Shown in pieces: positions 37,583-45,831 of a DNA stretch of 64,000 bases. Each line of letters opens with the position of its first letter. Positions within the stretch are counted from its first letter, which is position 1. The notes below the pieces were generated by a model. That model was not told where the DNA came from. It did not search any database and worked only from the letters and a program-made list of their open reading frames with translations. The position numbers and the translations under genes were made by a program. Source of the DNA: Sphingomonas sp. PL-96 (GTDB taxonomy: Bacteria; Pseudomonadota; Alphaproteobacteria; Sphingomonadales; Sphingomonadaceae); contig NZ_JAJFET010000003.1 of the NCBI RefSeq assembly GCF_020707215.1, forward strand, positions 186,001 through 250,000, written 5' to 3'.

Positions 37583-38842
37583 ATGGGTTTCGTATCGAAG
37601 TCGGCGCTTGCCGCGGTTCTTGCTCTTGGAGCGGCAGCACTGACGGCGGCCCCTGCCGAGGCTCAGAAGAAGAAAAAGGAAGAGGCGCCCAAGGTCCAGA
37701 TCAACGAGGCGTTCCGCACCGCCGCCGTGGCCGGTGAGACTGCCGCCAAGGCCGGTGACATCGCAACCGCCAAGGCCCGCCTGGCCGAGGCCGATGCGGC
37801 CGCCACCAGCGACGTCGAGAAGTTCTACGCCGCCAACCTGCGTCTGCAGGTCGCCCAGGCGAGCAAGGACAATGCGCTGCTCGCAACCGCGCTCGACCAG
37901 ATGATCGCCAACCCCAACACGCCTGCCGAGCAGCAGGGCACGCTGAACTACAACCGCGGCATCCTGGCGCTGAACGCCAAGGACAAGGCTGCGGCTCGCC
38001 AGTACTTCACGCGCGCCAAGCAGCTGGGCTACAACGACCCGGAATATGACCTGCGCATGGCGAGCCTGGAGCTCGACGGCGGCAATGTCGATCAGGGCGT
38101 GGCTGCACTCGACAAGGCAGTGCAGGCGAAGGTTGCGGCGGGCCAGCCGGTCCCGAACGACTGGTATAACCTGGCGATCTCGAAGCTTTACAACGCAAAC
38201 AAGCCGGCCGAGACCGCGGCCTGGATGCGCCGCCAGCTCAAGGATTATCCGACCGCGACCAACTGGCGCAAGGCGCTGGTCCTGTTCCGCGACCGTGCGG
38301 ACCAGGGTCGCGCCCTGGGCGGCTCCGCCCGCCTCGACACCTTCCGCCTGATGCGGGAGACGGGCGCGCTCACCGACCAGGCCGAGTTCGGCGAATATGC
38401 GCAGCTCGCCCAGGACCTGGGCCTGCCGTACGAGACGGTGGCGGTGATCGACCAGGGTCGCGCTGCGGGCAAGATCCCCGCATCGGCTACCCAGTACAAT
38501 GCGCTCAAGACCGAGGCGCAGGCGGGCATCCGTGCCGAAGGCTCGCTGTCGTCGCTCGACGCCAAGTCGCGTTCGGCCGCGAACGGCAAGCTCGCCGCAG
38601 GTACCGCCAACGCCTATCTCGCCAACGGCGATGCGACCAAGGCAGCGGAGTTCTTCCAGCTGGCGCTGCAGAAGGGCGGCGTGGACCAGGACGAGGTCAA
38701 CACCCGCCTGGGCATCGCGCTCGCCAAGAGCGGCCGTGCGGCAGAAGCCAAGGCGGCGTTCGCGAAGGTCACGACCGCACCGCGCAACGAGCTGGCGTCC
38801 TTCTGGTCGCTGTGGCTGGATACGCCCAAGACCGCGGGCTGA
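37583..38842 (+). CDS. TPR-containing periplasmic protein
   Basis: 419 residues with a signal peptide (SKSALAAVLALGAAALTAAPAEAQ) and an AGGAG site 8 bp upstream. A Lys-rich patch (QKKKKEE) follows the cleavage site. Helical repeats of TPR type run through the chain: GTLNYNRGILALNAKDKAAA, DWYNLAISKLYNANKPAE, TANAYLANGDATKAAEFF and RLGIALAKSGRAAEAKAAF. Such proteins are scaffolds; the partner is unknown. A stable hairpin follows the stop codon. Confidence 0.88.
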   Translation: MGFVSKSALAAVLALGAAALTAAPAEAQKKKKEEAPKVQINEAFRTAAVAGETAAKAGDIATAKARLAEADAAATSDVEKFYAANLRLQVAQASKDNALLATALDQMIANPNTPAEQQGTLNYNRGILALNAKDKAAARQYFTRAKQLGYNDPEYDLRMASLELDGGNVDQGVAALDKAVQAKVAAGQPVPNDWYNLAISKLYNANKPAETAAWMRRQLKDYPTATNWRKALVLFRDRADQGRALGGSARLDTFRLMRETGALTDQAEFGEYAQLAQDLGLPYETVAVIDQGRAAGKIPASATQYNALKTEAQAGIRAEGSLSSLDAKSRSAANGKLAAGTANAYLANGDATKAAEFFQLALQKGGVDQDEVNTRLGIALAKSGRAAEAKAAFAKVTTAPRNELASFWSLWLDTPKTAG

Positions 38843-38850
38843 ACGAACAC

Positions 38851-38874
38851 GGGCGGCAGGTTACCCTGCCGCCC
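38851..38874 (+). terminator. Hairpin after TPR gene
   Basis: A perfect 10-bp stem, GGGCGGCAGG - TTAC - CCTGCCGCCC, eight bases after the stop codon. No T-tract. A second imperfect stem (GGGCCGTGCGAC / GTCGTGCGGCCC) follows at 38895-38924 and may serve the convergent Lrp gene. Confidence 0.65.
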
Positions 38875-38924
38875 GCATCGATCGGAACAGGAAGAAGGGC
38901 CGTGCGACTTCGTGTCGTGCGGCC

Positions 38925-39392
38925 CTATTCCGTTGGTACCGGGATGCCCGGCAACTGCTTGGAAGTGCGGATCGTCAACGAGGTTTTCACGCTGCTGACA
39001 TTGTGCGCGGTCGTCAGCCGCGTGGTAAGAATGTCCTGGAACGCCTTGAGGTCGGTCGCGACGATCTTGAGGATGAAGTCGATCTCGCCGTTCAGCATGT
39101 GGCACTCCCGCACCTCGGGAATGTCGGCGACATGCGCCTCGAACGCTGCGAGGTCGCTTTCCGCCTGGCTGCGCAGACTCACCAGCGCGAACACGGTGAT
39201 GGTATAGCCCAGCTGCGCTGGATTAAGCGCCGCGTGATAGCCGCCGATCGTGCCCGATTCCTCCAGTGCGCGGACACGCCGCAGGCACGGCGGGGCGGTC
39301 AGCCCCACGCGCTCCGCCAGTTCGACGTTGGTCATCCGACCGTCCTCCTGAAGCAAGGACAGAATTTGACGGTCGATACGGTCGAGAACCAT
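38925..39392 (-). CDS. Lrp/AsnC family transcriptional regulator
   Basis: 155 residues. The winged helix has LDRIDRQILSLLQEDGRMTNVELAERVGLTAPPCLRRVRALE, the AsnC signature (residues 4-60, shown as consecutive blocks). The C-terminal RAM domain has PEVRECHMLNGEIDFILKIV and LTTAHNVSSVKTSL. These regulators bind an amino acid in the RAM domain as octamers. The target is unknown; the gene is divergent from the histidine kinase gene, with a 141-bp shared control region. Confidence 0.92.
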   Translation of the reverse strand: MVLDRIDRQILSLLQEDGRMTNVELAERVGLTAPPCLRRVRALEESGTIGGYHAALNPAQLGYTITVFALVSLRSQAESDLAAFEAHVADIPEVRECHMLNGEIDFILKIVATDLKAFQDILTTRLTTAHNVSSVKTSLTIRTSKQLPGIPVPTE

Positions 39393-39533
39393 GAAGGGTC
39401 AGCTCCGGAACACTGATAGAAGGAAACAGGATTGGGTCGCCTCCTATAAGATAATTACACGTGAACGCAATTGTCCCACTATGCGACGTCCCGAAAATGT
39501 CGGTATTCGAATGTCGCAGGTGGGCCTAAGAGG

Positions 39534-41273
39534 ATGCGTGAGGCGCAGGTGGCGCCGGAGATCAGGTGGCGCGTGCGGTTCGACGATACTCTTCAGACGG
39601 TGCTCACCACGGACCTCAGCCATGCGCAGGCGCGTCAGTCCGCATGGCGGCAACTCATCGACCTGATCGGCCGCCGGCGCGCTTCCGCCGATCCGCGCGC
39701 GCTCGCGCTTCTGGCGGACATCCGCGATGCGGTGCCGCAGCCGATCCGGGCCGCCAGTGCCCGCGCGCTGGTCTTCGCCAACCCGCCGGCAGAGCTGGTG
39801 CGGTTGCTGGCGCAGGACACGCTTGCGGTTGCGGCACCGGTACTTGCCAGCGCACGGCTCGACGCCGGCGAGTGGACCGCGCTGTTGCCCGAGCTCACCC
39901 CCTCGACCCGGTCGGTGTTGCGCAACCGACGCGACCTTCCCGCCGAGGTGGAGCGGGCGCTGGCCAGCTTCGGACCCGCTGACATGGTGCTGACGGACCA
40001 GAGCTCAGCCGGGATCACCGTCCTTGAAGAGCCAGAAGATGCGGTCGTGCAAGCGCCCGAGCCGCCACTGAGCCTCACCCCGGCGGAGTCGGCCTCCGTC
40101 CCGGCGGTCCGCACGGAGGAACCGCCCGCCCCGCAGCCGGAGCCCGCTGCCATCCCGCAGGGCCCGTTTCGCATCGTCGACGTCGTCGCCCGCATCAATG
40201 CCTTCCAGCGCCAGGCCGAGAACCGGCCCCGCAAGCCCGCATTCGTGCCCGGCGTCGTCACGAATTTCCGCTTCGAAACGGATAGCCATGGCGTCCTGTG
40301 CCGGGTCGAGGGTGTAGAGCGCGGCCCGCTGATCGGGCTTCCGCTGTCCCGGACCGGTGCATTGGGTCTGGCGGAACTCGACAGTGTCGCGTCCGGCGCA
40401 TTCCGGCGTCGCGCTGCTTTTTCCAATGCGCGGCTGCGCGTGGGCGGCAGCAGCGACGCAAACGGCGACTGGCGCATCTCGGGCGTACCTGTGTTCGACC
40501 CCGGCTCGGGGCGTTTCACCGGCTACCGCGGCTCGGCACGTCGGCCGCGTCCGGATGAGCACGCCGAGCCGGTCCAAGTCGCGCGCAACTCGACCGCCGA
40601 TACCCTGCGCCAGCTGGTTCACGAGCTGCGCACGCCGGCAGGCGCAATCTCGAGCTTCGCCGAAATGATCGAGGCGGAAATGCTCGGCCCGGTGCCGCCG
40701 GTCTATCGCGCGCAGGCAGGCGTCATCCGCCAGGAGGCCCGCGATCTGCTGGGCGTGATCGACGACCTCGACCTTGCCGCACGGATCGAGGAAGATGCGC
40801 TGGACTTGCGTCCGGACGCCGTGGCGCTTGCGCCGCTCCTGGCGGAGATCGCCGGCGATCTGGCTGCGCTCGCAGAATTGCGAGGCGCGGCGCTGGTGAT
40901 CGAGCAGGCGGCGTCCATCGTCCGCGGGGACCGCCGTGCCGTCGAGCGCCTGCTGGCCCGCCTGCTGACGACCCTCGTGTCGGCGGCAACGCGCGGCGAA
41001 ACGATTCAGGTCGAGCCGCTGGACGCGGGGGCCGAGGCGGCACGGCTGTCCTTCAGCTTGCCAGCGGCATTCGACGCCTATCCGGGCGACGCCCTGTTCG
41101 CGATCGACGACGAAGGCGAGGAGGCCGCACTTCTGGGCACCGGTTTCGCGATGCGGCTGGTGCGCAACCTTGCGCGGGAGCTTGGCGGCGCGCTCCTGTT
41201 CGAGCGCAATCGCGTCATTCTGCAGCTGCCCGTGCCGGAAGCCGTCCCGCTGGGGCAGGCCCACGGCGGCTGA
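39534..41273 (+). CDS. Histidine kinase with degenerate ATP-binding domain
   Basis: 579 residues. The N-terminal 150 residues are helical with no known sensor; a Pro/Glu-rich linker follows; a PAS-like region lies at about 243-335 (NFRFETDSHGVLCRVEGV, ISGVPVFDPGSG). The HisKA dimerisation helix carries the phosphoacceptor His363 in RQLVHELRTPAGA. The catalytic domain is odd: where an N-box Asn is expected there is LLARLLTTLVSAATRG, and no DXGXG is seen before GTGFAMRLVRNLAREL. Kinase activity may be weak or lost. No response regulator is adjacent; the next gene starts 8 bp downstream. Confidence 0.82.
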   Translation: MREAQVAPEIRWRVRFDDTLQTVLTTDLSHAQARQSAWRQLIDLIGRRRASADPRALALLADIRDAVPQPIRAASARALVFANPPAELVRLLAQDTLAVAAPVLASARLDAGEWTALLPELTPSTRSVLRNRRDLPAEVERALASFGPADMVLTDQSSAGITVLEEPEDAVVQAPEPPLSLTPAESASVPAVRTEEPPAPQPEPAAIPQGPFRIVDVVARINAFQRQAENRPRKPAFVPGVVTNFRFETDSHGVLCRVEGVERGPLIGLPLSRTGALGLAELDSVASGAFRRRAAFSNARLRVGGSSDANGDWRISGVPVFDPGSGRFTGYRGSARRPRPDEHAEPVQVARNSTADTLRQLVHELRTPAGAISSFAEMIEAEMLGPVPPVYRAQAGVIRQEARDLLGVIDDLDLAARIEEDALDLRPDAVALAPLLAEIAGDLAALAELRGAALVIEQAASIVRGDRRAVERLLARLLTTLVSAATRGETIQVEPLDAGAEAARLSFSLPAAFDAYPGDALFAIDDEGEEAALLGTGFAMRLVRNLARELGGALLFERNRVILQLPVPEAVPLGQAHGG

Positions 41274-41281
41274 GCGGGGCG

Positions 41282-42280
41282 GTGCCGTCGGCCTTTCGCC
41301 CGCCGGCGCCCGCTGCCCAGGCGCTGGTCCGCTGGCCGGAGGCGTTCGGCACGCGCTTCGCCCTGTTTGTCGACACCGAAGAGGAGTTCGACTGGACGGC
41401 GCCCTTCCGGCGGGACGGGCACGGTACGACCGCAGTGGCTGCATTGCCGCAGGCGCACCGCCGGTTCGCCGAGCGCGAGATCGGCGTCTTCTATCTGGTC
41501 GACTATCCCGTCGCAGCGAACCCGGCCGCAGCTGCGGTGTTGCGGGAAGTGCTGGCCGACGGTCGATCGGAGATTGGGGCGCAGCTGCATCCCTGGGTCA
41601 CACCGCCGTTCGACGAGCAATTGAGCACATTCAACAGCTTCGCGGGCAATCTTCCCGAACCGCTTGAAGGCGCGAAGCTCGATCAGTTAGGTCAGGCAAT
41701 CAAGGATGCCGTGGGGCAAGCGCCACGCATCTACCGGGCCGGCCGCTACGGTCTCGGGCCGCACAGCCTGAAGCTGCTTTACGCGCGCGGGTATCGGATC
41801 GACGCGTCGATGCGGCCGGCCTTCAGCTATGCGGGAGAGGGCGGGCCGGACTATCGCGCCATCGGCAATCACGCCTTCCGCACGGGCCCCGACGACGCGC
41901 TCCTCGAACTGCCGTTTACCACCGTGTTCACCGGCTGGGCGAGGGCGGCGGGTTCCCGCCTTCACGCCCCGCTGCAACGGCTGCCGAAAGCAGCGGGCGC
42001 TGCTTCCCGGCTGGGCCTGCTCAACCGCGTTGCTCTTACTCCGGAAGGGGTTCCGGTGGACGAGGTGCGGGAGGCCATCCGGACGGCCGTGGGCGAGGGC
42101 ATCCGGCTGCTCAACTTCTCCTTCCACTCGCCCTCGCTCATGCCCGGGCACACGCCCTATGTGCGCGATGCCGGGGATCTTCGGCGCTTCTGGACGTGGT
42201 GGGAGGGGGTGTTCGACCTGCTCGACCGCCTGGGCGTCCGCCCCGCATCTCTCGACGAGATCCTTGCGGCCGCGTCATAG
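41282..42280 (+). CDS. WalW-like polysaccharide deacetylase-family protein
   Basis: 332 residues, GTG start at 41282, 8 bp after the kinase stop. FALFVDTEEEFDW is the first strand and Asp/Glu motif of a deacetylase-like barrel; IGAQLHPWVTPPFDE gives the H...H-type metal site, YRAGRYGLG the middle strand, and LNFSFHSPSLMPGHTPYVRD the last His motif. The group is often annotated WalW and lies near exopolysaccharide or signalling genes. Substrate unknown. Likely co-transcribed with the kinase. Confidence 0.82.
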   Translation: MPSAFRPPAPAAQALVRWPEAFGTRFALFVDTEEEFDWTAPFRRDGHGTTAVAALPQAHRRFAEREIGVFYLVDYPVAANPAAAAVLREVLADGRSEIGAQLHPWVTPPFDEQLSTFNSFAGNLPEPLEGAKLDQLGQAIKDAVGQAPRIYRAGRYGLGPHSLKLLYARGYRIDASMRPAFSYAGEGGPDYRAIGNHAFRTGPDDALLELPFTTVFTGWARAAGSRLHAPLQRLPKAAGAASRLGLLNRVALTPEGVPVDEVREAIRTAVGEGIRLLNFSFHSPSLMPGHTPYVRDAGDLRRFWTWWEGVFDLLDRLGVRPASLDEILAAAS

Positions 42281-42298
42281 CCGCCTTGCAGGACGCAC

Positions 42299-42322
42299 CC
42301 GGCCTCCGCTATCGGAGACCGG
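42299..42322 (+). terminator. Hairpin between deacetylase gene and tRNA
   Basis: CCGGCCTCCG - CTAT - CGGAGACCGG, a 10-bp stem with one mismatch, ends six bases before the tRNA. It could terminate the upstream transcript or mark a tRNA processing site. Confidence 0.45.
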
Positions 42323-42328
42323 CTGGTG

Positions 42329-42404
42329 GGGCCTGTAGCTCAATGGTTAGAGCTGGCCGCTCATAACGGCTAGGTTGCGGGTTCGAGTCCTGCCGGGCCC
42401 ACCA
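42329..42404 (+). tRNA. tRNA with anticodon CAT (Ile2 or elongator Met)
   Basis: Cloverleaf: acceptor GGGCCTG/CGGGCCC, D-arm TAGCTCAATGGTTAGAGC, anticodon stem GGCCG/CGGCT with loop CTCATAA (anticodon 42362-42364), T-arm GCGGGTTCGAGTCCTGC, discriminator A, encoded CCA. The D-loop and GGG start resemble tRNA-Ile2 whose CAT is modified to lysidine; an elongator tRNA-Met is the alternative. Confidence 0.9.
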
Positions 42405-42435
42405 GCTATGTGCTCTTCGCTTCGCGGCCAGAGCC

Positions 42436-43545
42436 TCAGGTCCAGTACAGGATCCGCGCTGCGGGAAGGGCGTTCGCAAGCCGGGCTTCAAAGAAGCTGC
42501 GAAGCGCGCGCATCGTTGCGAGGTCGTAGACCTGCTTTTCGCCGCCGAACTTCGTGCGCTTGGTGACGCGGTTCTGGTCGGTCATGTCCAACTTCGAACC
42601 GGGATACCAGCTGTCGAGCACGGCCTTTGAGCCGGCCGTATAGCGGTGGGTGATGAGCTCGACCGTCAGGTCGAGACCAGGCACGTCGCGCAACTGCGCG
42701 CCGGCCTCGTCGATCAGCGCGCCATAGGCCTGCTCCCATCCGGGGGCGGCGATGATCGGGGCGATCGTCAGGCCCACGGGATAGCCGGCCATCGCCATAC
42801 GCCGAAGTGCCGCCAGCCGGAGCGCAACAGGAGCCGTGCCGCCCTCGAACCGCGCAAAAGCCTGCGGGTTCACCGAGGCGCGCATGCGCGTGCGGCCGCG
42901 GTGGGCGAGGCCGAGCAGTGGCTCGACATCGGCGAACTTGGTCGTGAACCGCAGTTGCGCATCGGCGTCCCACCGGCCGAACCAGGCGATCGCCGCGGAT
43001 AGTGAGCCGGTCAGCGGCTCCAGCGCCAACGGATCGGTGTAGCAGGACGCTTCATAGGTGGTGCCTTCCTGCGCCCGCCCGCGGCTGCGCGAGGTGACGG
43101 TTCCCTGGCCCAGATAGCGGGTCGCCGCCTCGAAGATCTCCTCGAGATTGGCGTAGGCGCGGGTGATCGGCGGTCCGCTCAGCGAGCCGGCGAGATAGCA
43201 ATAGCTGCAATGCGCGGGACAGCCCTCGGCCAGGTCGAGTCGCCAGTCGGCGCTGGGCGCGATCGGCTGGAGCCGGCGCTTGGACGGCGGCGCGACGACC
43301 ACCGCAAGCGTCGCTTTTGCCTCTGCATAAGCCCGGCGCGGATCCTCGGGCAGGCCGAGCGCCAGGCGGTCGCCTGCAAGCTCGACGATCTCGATCCCCA
43401 TCCCGGCGGCGCGCTCGAGCATGGCTTGCCCGTGCGGCCATGCCCGCGCCGATTTGGTCGCGAGGAGCCGGCGGGGGCGCCAGCTGCGAGGTGCGCGCGG
43501 CGGAGCGGGTTGGGGAAGAACCACGCCGTCCCAACGAGTCACCAT
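42436..43545 (-). CDS. Spore photoproduct lyase-like radical SAM protein
   Basis: 369 residues. The radical SAM cluster is Cys109-x3-Cys113-x2-Cys116 in GCPAHCSYCYLAG. The segments YANLEEIFEAA, SCYTDPLALEP, FTTKFADVEPLL and RASVNPQAFARFE, with the late SKLDMTDQNRVTKRTKFGG, follow the SPL family (SplB). In spore formers it repairs thymine spore photoproduct; non-spore-forming alphaproteobacteria carry related proteins whose lesion is unknown. It may act in DNA damage tolerance. The start could be a later codon because the first 20 residues are Pro/Arg-rich. Confidence 0.85.
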   Translation of the reverse strand: MVTRWDGVVLPQPAPPRAPRSWRPRRLLATKSARAWPHGQAMLERAAGMGIEIVELAGDRLALGLPEDPRRAYAEAKATLAVVVAPPSKRRLQPIAPSADWRLDLAEGCPAHCSYCYLAGSLSGPPITRAYANLEEIFEAATRYLGQGTVTSRSRGRAQEGTTYEASCYTDPLALEPLTGSLSAAIAWFGRWDADAQLRFTTKFADVEPLLGLAHRGRTRMRASVNPQAFARFEGGTAPVALRLAALRRMAMAGYPVGLTIAPIIAAPGWEQAYGALIDEAGAQLRDVPGLDLTVELITHRYTAGSKAVLDSWYPGSKLDMTDQNRVTKRTKFGGEKQVYDLATMRALRSFFEARLANALPAARILYWT

Positions 43546-43599
43546 CGGGGTGGTTCATCCCGTGCGCCGTTCCCAGGCTGCCGCATCCGCCCGGCGGAC

Positions 43600-43625
43600 G
43601 GAACGGGTACACCCCCTTGCCCGTT
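43600..43625 (+). promoter_or_regulatory. EcfG-type general stress promoter candidate
   Basis: GGAAC at 43600-43604, 17 bp, then CGTT at 43622-43625: an exact match to the alphaproteobacterial general stress sigma motif, 20 bp before the ATG at 43646. Confidence 0.7.
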
Positions 43626-43645
43626 GGCGGAATGAGGAGATTGTC

Positions 43646-44035
43646 ATGACCGACACCGGCCCCTTCGACAAGGATCACCCGCAGGTAGACCCGCAGCGGA
43701 CCAAGCCGCTCAACGTCTTTGACCGCAGCGACGGCAGCTCCGGCCAGGAATATTCGTCCGACCGTGCGCTGGAGGAATATGGCGACAGTCCGGTGGCCCC
43801 CGTCCACAAGAGCGGCTTGCCGGAAGGCGGCAGCGGAAACGCTCCTGGTGCCGACCTTCCGCCGGATAATGGCAGCCGGGCATGGATCGACCAGAAGACC
43901 GGCGAGGTACACGGCAGCGGCGCCGGCGCCGGTGGCGGCAATCCCGGCGAGGATTTCGACAACGACCGCAAGGCCGGCTCCGGCTATCCGCTGACCGGCA
44001 CCGGGCAGGATGGCAGGGGTGAGGAACCCGCCTAG
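43646..44035 (+). CDS. Hydrophilic hypothetical protein, probably stress-induced
   Basis: 129 residues without hydrophobic segments, rich in Gly, Asp, Pro and Ser (DGSSGQEYSSDRALEEYGDSP, GAGAGGGNPGEDFDND). The chain is probably disordered. AATGAGGAG precedes the ATG. An exact EcfG-type promoter lies 20 bp upstream, which makes membership in the general stress response likely. Composition resembles the small protein at 12598. No enzymatic motif. Confidence 0.72.
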   Translation: MTDTGPFDKDHPQVDPQRTKPLNVFDRSDGSSGQEYSSDRALEEYGDSPVAPVHKSGLPEGGSGNAPGADLPPDNGSRAWIDQKTGEVHGSGAGAGGGNPGEDFDNDRKAGSGYPLTGTGQDGRGEEPA

Positions 44036-44123
44036 GCGCGCTGCGCGTCCGCTTGCCAGCAGTTGGTCGGGGTGACAGGATTCCTGACCTATTTACCCGA
44101 TACGCTAAGTCTTTGATCCTGCG

Positions 44124-44429
44124 TTATCGTACAACCCGTCTGTCTGCGTGTTGCACAGCGAGGGGTACGAGCAGGCGCGCAGCTAAGCAAGTGCTGCTCG
44201 ACGGCTCGGTGGCAGGTTCGATGACCAGATTTACCGGAATCATGACCCAGTTCCAGTCATTCAGCGAGCTTAGACAGTTCTCAAGATCGGTCGTTCGTTC
44301 ATCCTGGTTCGATGGCCGGATCAGCCGGTTCTGCCGAGTGGCTGCACGCCACGTCTTGTCAAAAGGCCAGTCTCCAAATGGATGCACGCCGAGGTTGTCG
44401 CACTTAAAGTTGGCGTTGCTTTGAGCCAC
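44124..44429 (-). CDS. Possible small protein of unknown function
   Basis: 101 residues from a GTG at 44429. The composition is protein-like (NANFKCDNLGVHPFGDWPFDKTWR, then TTDLENCLSSLNDWNWVMI) with lower GC than its neighbours, which hints at a transferred or remnant gene. The opposite strand has an open frame (44053-44424) that reads less protein-like. No family is recognised and no clear ribosome-binding site is seen, so this is tentative. The flanks 44036-44123 and 44430-44531 hold nothing that I recognise. Confidence 0.35.
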   Translation of the reverse strand: MAQSNANFKCDNLGVHPFGDWPFDKTWRAATRQNRLIRPSNQDERTTDLENCLSSLNDWNWVMIPVNLVIEPATEPSSSTCLAARLLVPLAVQHADRRVVR

Positions 44430-44531
44430 GCTAATCGGATTAGGACAGCACCAATCTTGGACGCAGTTCGCTAGGTGCTAGCCGTCACTGGCCCCGTAAT
44501 CGGGACGGTCGGTGTGCCACGTGGCACACCT

Positions 44532-45671
44532 TCAGGAGCGCGCTCCCGGCACCGTCGCGATAAAGGCGCGCAGGTCGGCCAGCATCAATTCCGGCTCTTC
44601 CAGCGCGGCGAAATGCCCACCCCGCGGCATATCGGTCCAATGCACGATGTTAAAGGTCTTCTCCGCGAACGAGCGCGGCGGCGGCACGAACACCGGATCG
44701 GGGAAGGCCGCGAAACCGGTTGGCACCTGGATGCGGGTGCGGGCCGGAAGCGTCAGCGAATCCTCAAGTCGGGTGCCGTAGTAGATCCAGGTTCCAGTCA
44801 CGAATGATGTCGGCGCGATGTAGAGCATGATGTTGGTGAGGAGTTCCTCCTCGGAAAACTTGCTCCAGATGTCGGGGTCGCCATCGGCGGTTGTCGGAAG
44901 GTCGGCCCACTTGCCGAACTTTTCGAGTATCCAGCCCGCCGCTCCGATCGGGCTGTCGGCCATCCCGACGCCAAGCGTCTGCGGACGGGTTGCCTGCTCG
45001 TGAAAATAGGCGCTCTCCCAATCGGCGATCGCGGCCCGCTTGGCGGCGAAAGACTGCTCCTCGTCGGTCGTCGGAGCGGCATCCCTCGCACACACGGTCA
45101 TCATGTTGATATGGATGCCGAGCAAAGCGTCCGGTCGATCATGCGCTGCCCAAGCCGCGATGCCGTGGCCCCAATCGCCCCCTTGAACGAAATATCGCGC
45201 GTCGCCGAACAGTTGGATCATCAGCCCATGTACGAGGGCAGCAGCCCGCCGCATCCCGATCGGGCGCGCGATCGGGTTGGAGAACGCGAAGCCAGGAAGC
45301 GAGGGGACGACAACATCGTGCCCGTCCGCTGCGAGCGGCTCCAACAGCCGCTCGAACTCGAGATACGAGCCCGGCCAGCCGTGGAGAAGCAGGACGGGCG
45401 GCTTGGAGCCGTCGCCTTTCACATGAACGAAGTGGAGGTGCTCGCCTTCCACGTCGGCCGTGAAGTTGGGGATTGCGTTGAGGCGCCGTTCGACCGCACG
45501 CCAGTCGTAGCTGTCCCGCCAATACGCGGCGAGCCGCTTGAGGTCATCAACCCCGACCCCCGCTGACCAGCCCCCCGCATCCGGCAGCTCGCTCCAGTCA
45601 TAAGCCTCGACCTTGGCTCTGATCGTGGCGAGCCGTTCGTCAGGGATGTTGATCGTGTACGGTGAAATCAT
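44532..45671 (-). CDS. Epoxide hydrolase (alpha/beta-hydrolase with N-terminal EHN domain)
   Basis: 379 residues. The N-terminal EHN domain (YTINIPDERLATIRAK, LKRLAAYWRDSYDWRAVE) precedes the hydrolase core: oxyanion-hole motif HGWPGS at 97-102, nucleophile Asp166 in GGDWGHG, and catalytic His353 in GGHFAALEEPE. Microsomal-type epoxide hydrolases open epoxides through an Asp ester intermediate. The ATG at 45671 has a GGAGAAC site. It is divergent from the LysR gene at 45832, its probable regulator, with an inverted repeat between them. Confidence 0.93.
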   Translation of the reverse strand: MISPYTINIPDERLATIRAKVEAYDWSELPDAGGWSAGVGVDDLKRLAAYWRDSYDWRAVERRLNAIPNFTADVEGEHLHFVHVKGDGSKPPVLLLHGWPGSYLEFERLLEPLAADGHDVVVPSLPGFAFSNPIARPIGMRRAAALVHGLMIQLFGDARYFVQGGDWGHGIAAWAAHDRPDALLGIHINMMTVCARDAAPTTDEEQSFAAKRAAIADWESAYFHEQATRPQTLGVGMADSPIGAAGWILEKFGKWADLPTTADGDPDIWSKFSEEELLTNIMLYIAPTSFVTGTWIYYGTRLEDSLTLPARTRIQVPTGFAAFPDPVFVPPPRSFAEKTFNIVHWTDMPRGGHFAALEEPELMLADLRAFIATVPGARS

Positions 45672-45731
45672 GATGTTCTCCGCTTAAGCTGGGATGCGGT
45701 TCGATGGAGAGGGCGTCGACCAATCTGCTAT

Positions 45732-45755
45732 TCATATTGTCGATGGATGTTATGA
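45732..45755. promoter_or_regulatory. LysR operator candidate between epoxide hydrolase and regulator
   Basis: TCATA, 14 bp, TATGA: a perfect 5-bp inverted repeat with LysR-type ATA...TAT arms, 61 bp before the epoxide hydrolase start and 77 bp before the regulator start. A second imperfect palindrome (GGTAT...GATACC) covers the regulator start codon at 45820-45840. Confidence 0.45.
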
Positions 45756-45831
45756 GAGCCGTCTGCTCAGCATCGTGCCCGGCACGTCGCCGAGATTGAA
45801 ATCGAACCTTCTGCCTGTTGGTATTCAATGA

